Shown: positions 1 through 9,308 of the stretch, piece by piece
Layout of the letters: each line of letters begins with the position of its first letter
Numbering within the stretch: position 1 is the stretch's first letter
Assembly (NCBI GenBank): GCA_945869265.1
Contig: CAMBOI010000008.1
Span: forward strand, 1 to 64,000
Direction of reading: 5' to 3'
Source: an uncultured Prevotella sp.
Lineage (GTDB): Bacteria; Bacteroidota; Bacteroidia; Bacteroidales; Bacteroidaceae
DNA length: 64,000 nucleotides
Program-made: the position numbers and the translations under genes
Notes under the pieces: generated by a model
What the model was told of the DNA's origin: nothing
Seen by the model: only the letters and a program-made list of their open reading frames with translations
Databases searched by the model: none

Positions 1-36
1 TGTGATAATCAAAATATCTTTGATATTTAAAAATCT

Positions 37-1380
37 GTGTTAATCTGTGATAATCAGTGGATAAAGAAAGCAGTGGATAAAGAAAAGAAATATATAGTAG
101 CTTTGAGCGGAGGAGCAGACAGCGTTTGTCTGCTCCTGAAAATGCTTGATGAAGGACGCCATGTAGAGGCAGCCCACTGCAATTTCCATCTCCGTGGAGC
201 AGAGTCAGACCGCGACGAGTCATTTGTCGTCTCCCTCTGCTCTCGCCTAGGCGTACCCCTCCATCGCGCCCATTTCGACACCCGTGAGTATGCATCATTG
301 CATAAGGTGAGTATCGAAATGGCGGCACGCACATTGCGCTATGACTATTTCGAAAAGTTGCGCATAGATATTGGTGCCGAAGCAATCCTCGTGGCACATC
401 ACCGAGATGACAATGTGGAGACTGTGCTGATGAATATGGTGCGCGGCACAGGTATCCGTGGTGTTGCCGGAATACGTCCACGCAATGGGCATATCCTCCG
501 CCCACTGCTCGATATTGGTCGTTCCGACATTGAGGCATACCTTAGAGAGAGGGGCGAGACCTACGTCACCGACTCCACCAACCTTGAGGACGAGGCAACC
601 CGCAACAAGTTCCGCCTTAATGTCGTTCCACTCTTGCGCACCATTAATCCCCGTGCCTCCGAAAATATCCATTCCACATCCAAGCATCTCGCAGAGGCAG
701 AGCGAATAGTGGAATGGGCAGTGTCGATGGCGAGGGAGGAAATCATCACATCCCAAGGCGACGATCTCATCATCGATGTTCCACGTCTTGAGGCGTTTGT
801 CTCTCCCGAATATCTGCTAAATGATATTTGTCGCGACTATGGTTTCTCGACATCCCAGATTGCCGACATGTCAGAGGCCATCCGCGAGCATCATGTAGGA
901 ACTGTCTTCAGTTCAGCTACACATATTGCGGCAGTGGCAAATATCAACAATCAACTGTGCATTCAAATCTCTAAGAATATTCCCGACCAGAGTGAATATA
1001 AACTTCCCGAGGAGGGCATATATAATCTCTCGTCCACCCTCAAGGTTATCATAAAATCAGAGGTAATAGCAGATGACTTTGTGATATCCAAATCGGCGGA
1101 TTGCGCCACTCTCGACTACCGAAAGGTGGCATTTCCATTGACATTGCGCACCATAAGGGAAGGCGACCGTTTCACCCCCTTTGGCATGAAGGGCAGCAAA
1201 CTCGTCAGCGACTATCTCACCGACATCAAATGTTCCGTCATCGACAAGCGCCGTCAGCAGGTCGTTGTCGATGCCACAGGCACTATCGTGTGGCTCGTAG
1301 GTCGCCGCACAAGTGACAAATGCCGTATAGACGCCACCTCCACCACGGCTCTTGTCATCTCAAGAGTCTTATACCAATAA
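37..1380 (+). CDS. tilS: tRNA(Ile)-lysidine synthase TilS
   Basis: ALSGGADSVCLL PP-loop motif and VAHHRDDNVET in the translation. ORF is called from a GTG at 37; the real start may be the GTG at 73. Confidence 0.95.
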   Translation: MLICDNQWIKKAVDKEKKYIVALSGGADSVCLLLKMLDEGRHVEAAHCNFHLRGAESDRDESFVVSLCSRLGVPLHRAHFDTREYASLHKVSIEMAARTLRYDYFEKLRIDIGAEAILVAHHRDDNVETVLMNMVRGTGIRGVAGIRPRNGHILRPLLDIGRSDIEAYLRERGETYVTDSTNLEDEATRNKFRLNVVPLLRTINPRASENIHSTSKHLAEAERIVEWAVSMAREEIITSQGDDLIIDVPRLEAFVSPEYLLNDICRDYGFSTSQIADMSEAIREHHVGTVFSSATHIAAVANINNQLCIQISKNIPDQSEYKLPEEGIYNLSSTLKVIIKSEVIADDFVISKSADCATLDYRKVAFPLTLRTIREGDRFTPFGMKGSKLVSDYLTDIKCSVIDKRRQQVVVDATGTIVWLVGRRTSDKCRIDATSTTALVISRVLYQ

Positions 1381-1436
1381 ATGCAGGATTCCTCTTTTTG
1401 CAATACCAAGACTTTTTGCAATACCTTCTCCTTTTG

Positions 1437-1520
1437 TTCGAAGGCTTCGAACGGAGATTCGAAGCTTTTGGATCTCCGTTCAAAGCTTTCGGATGTACAT
1501 ACAAAGCCTTGTGTGGATAC
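1437..1520. repeat. Four-unit 21-bp tandem repeat (TTCGAAGGCTT.. type)
   Basis: Unit starts at 1437, 1458, 1479 and 1500 (exact 21-bp period), each TTCRAAGSYTT-like; encodes heptapeptide repeats on both strands. Confidence 0.7.
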
Positions 1521-1573
1521 AATGACATCCTGTTGAGAACATAACTCAAGTTAAGTTATGACAGTTTCTCAAC

Positions 1574-1655
1574 AGCTGTTCAGATAGTTCCATACTAGCC
1601 TGTTCAGTTCTGGTCACTATAGCCTGTTCACTTAATGTCACTACAGCTGTTCTTT
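1574..1655. repeat. Degenerate 23-24-bp tandem repeat (AGC(C)TGTTCA..GTCACTA)
   Basis: AGCTGTTC/AGCCTGTTC units start at 1574, 1597, 1621 and 1645 in the convergent intergenic region. Confidence 0.6.
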
Positions 1656-1699
1656 CCCTATTACAATAGCACAAATTTATACCAATATATTAGGGCGAA

Positions 1700-4102
1700 C
1701 TATCGTGCCTCGATAGTTATGGTCTTTGTGATATTGCGCTGGCGATTGGTGACTGTGAGGTTAATGCGACCGCGCTCGCCATTACTGCGCACTATTACAA
1801 CTGCCTTGCCACTGAAGAGCTTCATCTCTGGTTGCTTGAACGGTTGAAGGGATGTTGCGTCTCCATTGCAGGTTGCCTCAAACGATCCGGCTCCGCTCAC
1901 TTCGAAGGTGAGATTATCGGAGAGAGTGGGGCAGAAGGTACCCTTGGCATCGGTCATGCTCACCTCGATGAAAGCCATATCATCCTTGTCGGCATTGATG
2001 GTGTTGCGGTCGGAAGAGAGAGACATTGCAGTCGGTTCGCCAGCGGTGGCTATGGTCTGCTCACCTATTACACTGCCGTCCGAACCATAAGCCACAACCT
2101 GAATCTCGCCTGGTTCATATACCACGTCGTTCCAACGCAGGCGGAAACGGTCGAGACGAGAGTCTTTCTGCTTGCGGATGCGACCCTGACTCTTGCCGTT
2201 GACAAAGAGTTCTGCTTCGGGAGCGTCGGTATAGCAATACACCGGGGTCACCTCGCCTTCGCGTCCAGGCCATGTCCAATGGGGGAGGAGATGTACGGTA
2301 TGCGACTGCTTGTTCCAATGGCTGCGATAGAGATAATAGCGATCCTTGGGCAGTCCGGCAAGGTCGCAGATGCCAAAGTAGCTGCTGCGGCTGGGCCAAT
2401 ACTCATCGTAGGGAGTGGGTTCGCCAAGATAGTCATAGCCTGTCCACACAAATTCGCCGATTACCCATGGATAGTCTTCCTGACAGCGCCAGTCGTCGTC
2501 GGGAAGGTTGCTCCACGAACAGTATTCGGTGTCGTAGCTTGAGCACTGTCCGTCGGGATAGGTGTTCTTGTCGGACACGGTGACGGGGAACTTATATACT
2601 CCACGCGAACTGACTGTGGAGGCTGTCTCGCTGCCGAGCAGGAATCCCTTGGGCAACTGCTTGATGTTGTTCTCATACTTGTGGACGCGATAGTTGAATC
2701 CAGGAACGTCCATCACTTGGGCAAAGCCCGACTTCAACGCAGCCTCGGCACGGTCCATGCCCTGAGTGACAGGACGGGTGGGGTCGTATTGATGGCAGAG
2801 GTCCTGCAGGCGCTTGGATATCTCAACGCCCTCCTTGCTCCACTGTTCGGGTATCTCGTTGCCTATGCTCCACATCACGATGGAGGGATGGTTGCGATGA
2901 TGCTTCACGAGATTTATGATATCCTTGTCTGCCCATTCCTTGAAGAAGGTGGCATAGCCGTTCTTGCATTTGGGATATATCCACATGTCGAAACTCTCGG
3001 CCATCACCATCATACCGAGTGAGTCGCAGAGCTCCATCTGCATGGTGGAAGGCATGTTGTGGGCGGTGCGGATGGCGTCGCAGCCCATCTCCTTCATTGT
3101 CTTTATCTGACGGATGAGGGCAGCTTTGTTCTCGGCGGCTCCAAGCGGACCGAGGTCGTGGTGGAGACATACTCCCTTTATCTTGCGCGACACTCCATTG
3201 AGTTGGAATCCGCCTTCTTTCGACACACTGATAGTGCGTATGCCGAAGCGTGTGATTTCCTCGTCAAGCACTTCCTTCTTGCCTTTCTTGGCTGAGAGGC
3301 GAAGGGTGTATAAATAAGGTGACTCGGGCGACCATAATTGGGGATTGTTCACCGTGAGGTCGGAAATGCTTATCTCACCGTCTTTCGGAGTGATGTTGGT
3401 AGAGCTTACCTTATTGCCTTTGGAGTCAAGAATATCTGCTACAACGACGCTGCCCTTAGGGGCATCGATCACCTTGGCACTCACACTGACGATGGCCTTG
3501 GACGCATCGGCAGACACTGTGCGGACGAATGTTTCCCATGGGGCAAACTGGCATTTGCCAGTGAGCAACAAGCGCACTGGGCGATAAAGACCGCCTCCAG
3601 GATACCAGCGGCTACTCTCCTCTACATTCTTCAGATCGACGGTAATCACATTGTCGCTGCCGTCAAAGTTCAGATATTCGGTGGCATCGATATTGAAGGC
3701 ATTGTAGCCGTAGGCCCAGAATCCTGCCTTCTTGCCGTTGATGCTCACTGTGGGTTGGCTCATGGCACCATCTATCATGAGAGTGGCGCGTGAATAGCCT
3801 TTGGGCAATTTGACTGTGGTGCGGTAGTGTCCCTCGCCAATCCAGGGGAGGGCTCCAGAGCGTCCCGACTTCTCGGTTTTCTCTTTTTCGCCATTCTGCT
3901 CGATGGCAACAAACTGGAGGTCCCATTTCTTGTCAAACGGTCCGGCGATAGCCCAGTCGTGAGGCACCCTGACGTCGGTCCATTCAACATTGTCGCGCGA
4001 GAACGACCATCCGTCGCTCAGCGTGAGCATCTGCCGCTGCTGTGCCGAAGTGTTGAGGACTGCGGCAACAGCAAGTGTGGTAGTAATAAATAATTTTCTC
4101 AT
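1700..4102 (-). CDS. Glycoside hydrolase family 2 (beta-galactosidase-like), secreted
   Basis: Signal peptide; WYPGGGLYRPV, RTAHNMPS and WSIGNEIPEQW GH2 motifs. Confidence 0.9.
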   Translation of the reverse strand: MRKLFITTTLAVAAVLNTSAQQRQMLTLSDGWSFSRDNVEWTDVRVPHDWAIAGPFDKKWDLQFVAIEQNGEKEKTEKSGRSGALPWIGEGHYRTTVKLPKGYSRATLMIDGAMSQPTVSINGKKAGFWAYGYNAFNIDATEYLNFDGSDNVITVDLKNVEESSRWYPGGGLYRPVRLLLTGKCQFAPWETFVRTVSADASKAIVSVSAKVIDAPKGSVVVADILDSKGNKVSSTNITPKDGEISISDLTVNNPQLWSPESPYLYTLRLSAKKGKKEVLDEEITRFGIRTISVSKEGGFQLNGVSRKIKGVCLHHDLGPLGAAENKAALIRQIKTMKEMGCDAIRTAHNMPSTMQMELCDSLGMMVMAESFDMWIYPKCKNGYATFFKEWADKDIINLVKHHRNHPSIVMWSIGNEIPEQWSKEGVEISKRLQDLCHQYDPTRPVTQGMDRAEAALKSGFAQVMDVPGFNYRVHKYENNIKQLPKGFLLGSETASTVSSRGVYKFPVTVSDKNTYPDGQCSSYDTEYCSWSNLPDDDWRCQEDYPWVIGEFVWTGYDYLGEPTPYDEYWPSRSSYFGICDLAGLPKDRYYLYRSHWNKQSHTVHLLPHWTWPGREGEVTPVYCYTDAPEAELFVNGKSQGRIRKQKDSRLDRFRLRWNDVVYEPGEIQVVAYGSDGSVIGEQTIATAGEPTAMSLSSDRNTINADKDDMAFIEVSMTDAKGTFCPTLSDNLTFEVSGAGSFEATCNGDATSLQPFKQPEMKLFSGKAVVIVRSNGERGRINLTVTNRQRNITKTITIEAR

Positions 4103-4113
4103 TATTCAAGTTT

Positions 4114-5829
4114 TTATTTTAGTAATTTGTTCATTCTTCTTTTTGCCAACACGTTGTCGGGACATAGTTGCAACGCCTTTTTGTAGTTGGCTATTGCCGC
4201 ATCGCGGAATCCCTCTTTCTCGCAGTCTTTGGCGAGCGACACATATTCGACGGAGAGTTTCTTGAGGAAGTCGTCTTTCTTTTGCTGCTCCTTCTTCAGT
4301 CGCTCTATTTCTGCCTCCAGTTGGGGTATCTGCGACAGTTTGCGCCTTAGCAGTCGGCGGGCTGCGGGTTTCTCAATGTCGTAGCGACTGTGGATAGCCT
4401 TGAAAAACCAGTCGAGGCAGCCTTGCATGTCGCGCTCGTCGAAGGCGCGCTTAGCCTCGGCATATTCAATGTCGGCCTTGCTTTCCTTTATAGCATTGTC
4501 ATAGATTGACTGGTTGTTGTATCTATTGGCAAACTGCAACACTTCCCTGCGCACGATGACATCGCGATGTGAGAGGGGCGACTTCATACTGATGCCGTTG
4601 AGTGAGGTGCAGCGGCTTAGGGCTACATAGGTCTGGCCTCCTGCAAATGCACCTCCCGTGAAGTCGATATTGACTTGACTGAAGGTGAGACCCTGACTCT
4701 TGTGGACGGTGATGGCCCATGCCAGACGTAATGGAAACTGGGTGTAGGTGCCCAATTGCTTTTCCTCTATCTTTTTCTCCTGTTCGTTGAATGTGTATTT
4801 CACATTCTCCCATTGTTCGCGTTCCACTGGATAAACGCTACAGTCCTCTGTCTCAACGCATATTACTCCATCCTCGATACTGATGTCGGTGATGCGTCCG
4901 AGGGTGCCGTTGACCCACCTCTTTTCCTTGTCGTTGCGGATAAATATAACCTGTGCACCCACCTTCACCTCCAGTTCCATCGGGGTGGGGAGGGATGACA
5001 GGGGAAACTCGCCCTGGATGTTGCCATTGAACGTGACGGAGTCGCCGGAGAGTTCGTCGAGATGCTTGCTGTTGATATAGTCAACGGTGTCGCGACGGGT
5101 GGCTAATGTGATGCAAAGCGAAGAGTCGCCAAGGTTGAGATCTGCCCCCACACGACTGTTGAGCTTGCTGAGGTCGAGACTGTCGAAGGTGTTGGTGCGA
5201 ATACGGTCGAGGATACCGATAAACTCACTGTCCTTCTGTCGATACACCTTACGCAGTTCGATAGACACAAGCGGCATCTCGTTCCACACCCTCGCGTTGA
5301 AGAAATACATCGACGTATAAAACGGTTGGAGGAGTTGGCGCTCATCGTCCTTGATGACGGGTTCGAGCTGGAATGTGTCGCCCACAAGCAACAGTTGCTT
5401 GCCGCCAAAGGGTTGGCGATGGTTGCGGCAATAGATGCGCAGCACTTTATCAATGAAGTCGATGATGTCGGCACGCACCATACTGATCTCGTCGATGATG
5501 ATGAGTTCTACCTCGCGCAGCAGTTTGATGCGGTCGCTGCCGTATTTCAGTGTATCACGGATGTGGCGTGCGTCGTATCGCTTGTCGGTGGGCAGAAGGG
5601 GATGGAACGGCAGATGGAAGAAACTGTGCAAGGTGACACCTCCGGCATTGATGGCAGCTATACCAGTGGGAGCCAGTACGACTGTCTTCTTCTTGGTGTT
5701 GCTTGCCACATGACGCAGAAAAGTTGATTTACCCGTCCCCGCCTTTCCGGTGAGAAAGAGCGAGTGACGGGTATAGTTGATTATCTGAATGGCTTGTTGC
5801 CATTCCTTATTGTCGGTGTCGAGTTTCAT
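4114..5829 (-). CDS. Pif1-like/RecD-like helicase with C-terminal coiled coil and TPR-like segment
   Basis: Walker A LFLTGKAGTGKST, Walker B IIIDEISMV, VGDTFQLEPV, AITVHKSQGLTF, YVALSRCTSL. Confidence 0.9.
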   Translation of the reverse strand: MKLDTDNKEWQQAIQIINYTRHSLFLTGKAGTGKSTFLRHVASNTKKKTVVLAPTGIAAINAGGVTLHSFFHLPFHPLLPTDKRYDARHIRDTLKYGSDRIKLLREVELIIIDEISMVRADIIDFIDKVLRIYCRNHRQPFGGKQLLLVGDTFQLEPVIKDDERQLLQPFYTSMYFFNARVWNEMPLVSIELRKVYRQKDSEFIGILDRIRTNTFDSLDLSKLNSRVGADLNLGDSSLCITLATRRDTVDYINSKHLDELSGDSVTFNGNIQGEFPLSSLPTPMELEVKVGAQVIFIRNDKEKRWVNGTLGRITDISIEDGVICVETEDCSVYPVEREQWENVKYTFNEQEKKIEEKQLGTYTQFPLRLAWAITVHKSQGLTFSQVNIDFTGGAFAGGQTYVALSRCTSLNGISMKSPLSHRDVIVRREVLQFANRYNNQSIYDNAIKESKADIEYAEAKRAFDERDMQGCLDWFFKAIHSRYDIEKPAARRLLRRKLSQIPQLEAEIERLKKEQQKKDDFLKKLSVEYVSLAKDCEKEGFRDAAIANYKKALQLCPDNVLAKRRMNKLLK

Positions 5830-8385
5830 TTAGAAATAGACGTCATCGTATGTAGGCTTCTTTTTCTTCTTCGTTTCTGTAGCCTCGGGCTTCTTCGTTT
5901 CTGTAGCCTCGGCAGGAGTCTTGTCTGTTGCAGGGACATTCTCATTGTGCAAATTCTCATCCTTTGAGTGATGGATGATATTGCCTTGCTCGTCATACAT
6001 CACCTCAACCTCCTGCCTTGCCAGTGAATCAATAGCCACGGAGTCGGTGTCCTGACGTGAGCGGTAGTAGCTTGCACAGTTATACATCGACGAGGAAACG
6101 CTTTCGTCCTTGGGTTTGCCAAACTTGCCGTGATAGTCCTTGAAGGCGGGGTCGGAGAGCACTGACTCAAGGAAATAACCGCAGATGGGCAATGCAGTGC
6201 GGCTACCCTGACCGAGGGCTCCTGTGCGGAAGTGGATGCAGCGGTATTCGCCTCCTACCCATGCTCCTACCACCAGTTTGGGACTGACGCCTACAAACCA
6301 TGCGTCGGAGTGGTTGTTGGATGTTCCGGTCTTGCCGCCAAATTCAGTGTCGTTGAACTTGCCTATATATCCCCAAAGACTCATACTTGTGCCGCCTGGT
6401 TCGCGCAATCCACCTTGCAGCAGTTGCTGAACGAGATAGGCACTGCGATAGGGGATGGCCTGCTTCTGTTCGGAAGGAGCCACGAATATCTCATTGCCGT
6501 CGCGGTCGATGATACGTGTCACCAATACAGGTTCGTGGGCCTTTCCATCGTTGACGACGGTGGAGTAGGCATTGACGAGTTCAAGCAGGTTGACGTCGCT
6601 CGAACCGAGAGGCAGCGAAGGCGTAACATCGAGTTTGCTCTTTATACCCATCGCTTCGGCAGTGGCAGCAATGTTGGCAACACCACATTCCTGTCCGAGT
6701 TTGACGGCAATGGAGTTGATACTCTGTGCAAAGGCTGCCTTCAGGGGCAGTGAGTCGCCAGTGAAATATCCGTTGGCATTGGTGGGTGCCCATGTCACCT
6801 CCTTGTTCTGCTTCTTGTCCCACACCTTCATGCTGAAATATGAGTCAACACGCTTGTCGCAGGGGGTGAGTCCCTGATTCATTGCCTCGGTATATACAAA
6901 GAGCTTGAAGGTGGAGCCTGGTTGGCGCATGGCGGTGACCTTGTCGTATTTCCACGACTTGAAGTCGATATCGCCCACCCATGCCTTTACATGGCCGTTC
7001 TGCGGTTCCATTGCAACAAATCCGCAGTGCATGAACTTCACCATATAGCGTATGGAGTCCATGGTGCTCATCTCCAACTCTACGCTTCCCTTCTCATAGT
7101 CGAACACCTTGACTTTGTGTGGCTTGTTCATCCAATAATCCACCGAGTCGGGGTTGTCGGGATATTTCTCCTTGAGCTGTTTGTAGTAGGGCTGACGCTC
7201 GGCAATGCCTTCGATGAATCCGGATATCTCCTGATGCTTCTCGTCCTGCCATGGATTTGTGTTGCCCCAGTGGTTCTTGAAGTTGCGCTGCACCTGCTTC
7301 ATCTGCTTGATGGCAGCAGCCTCGGCATACTTCTGCATACGGGTGTCGATGGTGGTGTAGATCTTGAGACCGCTGGAATAGAGGTCGTAGCCGTTGTCCT
7401 TGCACCAATCCTTGAGGTAGTTGGCAACAGCCTCGCGGAAATATGTAGCCTGACCGTCGTAGTTGCTCTCGACGCTATAGTCGAGGGTGATGGGCTTGAG
7501 TTTGAGAGTGTCGTAGGCGGCGTGGGTGAGATCTCCATGGTTCACCATATTATTAAGTACGGTGTTGCGGCGCTTAAGACTATTCTCGGGATTAATGCGT
7601 GGGTTATAGTATGTTGTAGCCTTGAGCATACCCACAAGGATTGCTGCCTGATCGGTGGTGAGATCCTTTGGTGTGGTGCCGAAATAGGTCTTACAAGCTG
7701 TCTTGATACCAAAGGCATTGCTACCGAAATCAACGGTGTTGGCATACATGGTGAGGATGTCGCGCTTGTCGAAGATAAACTCCAGTTTCACTGCTGTAAT
7801 CCACTCCTTGCTCTTCATTATCAAAATCTTAAGGCCAGGAATGCCACCAAGAAGACCGGTGGAGTAGTTGGTGCGAACACGGAAGAGGTTCTTTGCCAAC
7901 TGCTGGGTGATGGTAGAGGCACCACGGGCATCATGGTGGATGGCGGCGTCCTTGATGGCTGCAAACACGCCGATAAGGTCGATGCCCCTGTGATTATAGA
8001 ATCGCTCGTCTTCTGTATCCACGAGAGCTTTCCAGAATTCGGGATTGACCTCCTCATATTTCACCGGAGTGCGGTTTTCATTGAAATACTTGCCTATCAT
8101 CACGCCGTCGGCACTGTATATCTCGGATGCCTGACTGCTGACGGGGTTCTTTATCTGGCTATAGCTTGGCGACTTGCCAAACAGCCATAGGAAATTGATG
8201 TCAACCGCCACTAAATACAAGATGAAAGCGACGATAAAAGAAACGAATGCAACAAGTGTCTTGGTGTACCATTTCTTTCCCTTGTACAATCCTTTGTACC
8301 ACACTCCAGCCTTGTGGAGTGATTTGCCTATGAGGTGGAGGTAGTATCCTATCTTACCTCTGTTGTCTTCTGAATTTTTGACCAT
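5830..8385 (-). CDS. Penicillin-binding protein 1A (transglycosylase/transpeptidase)
   Basis: DTEDERFYNHRGID, ASTITQQLAKNL, RQPGSTFK, GGKTGTSNNHSDAWFVG. Confidence 0.95.
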   Translation of the reverse strand: MVKNSEDNRGKIGYYLHLIGKSLHKAGVWYKGLYKGKKWYTKTLVAFVSFIVAFILYLVAVDINFLWLFGKSPSYSQIKNPVSSQASEIYSADGVMIGKYFNENRTPVKYEEVNPEFWKALVDTEDERFYNHRGIDLIGVFAAIKDAAIHHDARGASTITQQLAKNLFRVRTNYSTGLLGGIPGLKILIMKSKEWITAVKLEFIFDKRDILTMYANTVDFGSNAFGIKTACKTYFGTTPKDLTTDQAAILVGMLKATTYYNPRINPENSLKRRNTVLNNMVNHGDLTHAAYDTLKLKPITLDYSVESNYDGQATYFREAVANYLKDWCKDNGYDLYSSGLKIYTTIDTRMQKYAEAAAIKQMKQVQRNFKNHWGNTNPWQDEKHQEISGFIEGIAERQPYYKQLKEKYPDNPDSVDYWMNKPHKVKVFDYEKGSVELEMSTMDSIRYMVKFMHCGFVAMEPQNGHVKAWVGDIDFKSWKYDKVTAMRQPGSTFKLFVYTEAMNQGLTPCDKRVDSYFSMKVWDKKQNKEVTWAPTNANGYFTGDSLPLKAAFAQSINSIAVKLGQECGVANIAATAEAMGIKSKLDVTPSLPLGSSDVNLLELVNAYSTVVNDGKAHEPVLVTRIIDRDGNEIFVAPSEQKQAIPYRSAYLVQQLLQGGLREPGGTSMSLWGYIGKFNDTEFGGKTGTSNNHSDAWFVGVSPKLVVGAWVGGEYRCIHFRTGALGQGSRTALPICGYFLESVLSDPAFKDYHGKFGKPKDESVSSSMYNCASYYRSRQDTDSVAIDSLARQEVEVMYDEQGNIIHHSKDENLHNENVPATDKTPAEATETKKPEATETKKKKKPTYDDVYF
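5866..5912. repeat. 24-bp-period duplication in the PBP C-terminal tail (TETKKPEA repeat)
   Basis: CTTCTTCGTTTCTGTAGCCTCGG occurs at 5866-5888 and 5890-5912. Confidence 0.8.
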
Positions 8386-9284
8386 TCTTGTGATATATAT
8401 GTCATTATTTCTTTGTTGTCATCTGCATCAAACCATCGCACCGCCGGGTCGCGCTTAAACCATGTGAGCTGTTTGCGGGCGTATCGGCGGGTATTTCCCT
8501 TGATGCGCTCCACGGCTTCGTCAAGCGGCCAGATACCATCGAAATAGGCGAAGAGCTCCTTGTAGCCTACAGTGTTGAGTGCATTCTCATGGCGATAGGG
8601 TAACAGTCGGCGCGCTTCGTCCTCAAGGCCTGCAGCCATCATTGAATCCACACGGCGGTTGATACGCTCGTAGAGCACTTCGCGTTCGCGATTGAGGGCT
8701 ATCTTGACGATGGCAAAGGGGCGATGCTTGCGCTCGCGCACACGATAGGACGTGAAGGTGTTGCCTGTCTGATGGCATATCTCAAGGGCATGCACCACAC
8801 GCCGAGTATTGTGACGATCGACAATCGCATAGTATTCGGGATCCATCAGGCGCAATTCCTCGCACAATCTCTCAAGACCCTCGCTCTCAAGGCGTTGCTT
8901 CATCCATTGCCTTACATCATCGGTGATGGTGGGGATATCGTCAATGCCATTGCATACTGCATCGATATACATCATGCTGCCGCCTGTCATGAGGGCGATG
9001 TGGTCGTTGCGACCGTCAAACTCCTTTTCGAGTACATGAAGCACGTCTTGCTCGAACATCGAAGCGTTGTAATAGTCGCCCAAATGGAGATTGCCTACAA
9101 AGTAATGCTTCACTCTGCGCAACTGCTCCTCGGTGGGCGAGGCAGTGCCTATGTGCATGTCGCTGTATATCTGACGTGAGTCGGCATTAATAATAGGTAT
9201 GCCATAACTCTCGGCGATATCCAGACATAAATCTGTCTTGCCCACCGCAGTGGGGCCAGTGATTACAACGAGAGTATTCATCAC
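8349..9284 (-). CDS. miaA: tRNA dimethylallyltransferase MiaA
   Basis: VVITGPTAVGKTDL, INADSRQIYSDMHIGTA, TWFKRDPAVRWFD. Overlaps the PBP1A ORF by 37 bp. Confidence 0.95.
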   Translation of the reverse strand: MMNTLVVITGPTAVGKTDLCLDIAESYGIPIINADSRQIYSDMHIGTASPTEEQLRRVKHYFVGNLHLGDYYNASMFEQDVLHVLEKEFDGRNDHIALMTGGSMMYIDAVCNGIDDIPTITDDVRQWMKQRLESEGLERLCEELRLMDPEYYAIVDRHNTRRVVHALEICHQTGNTFTSYRVRERKHRPFAIVKIALNREREVLYERINRRVDSMMAAGLEDEARRLLPYRHENALNTVGYKELFAYFDGIWPLDEAVERIKGNTRRYARKQLTWFKRDPAVRWFDADDNKEIMTYISQEWSKIQKTTEVR

Positions 9285-9308
9285 CCATCAATCATCAATA
9301 ATCAATCA

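Noticed and set aside
6922-8190. 422-aa + strand ORF opposite PBP1A
   Set aside because: Antisense shadow of a conserved gene; no recognisable motif.
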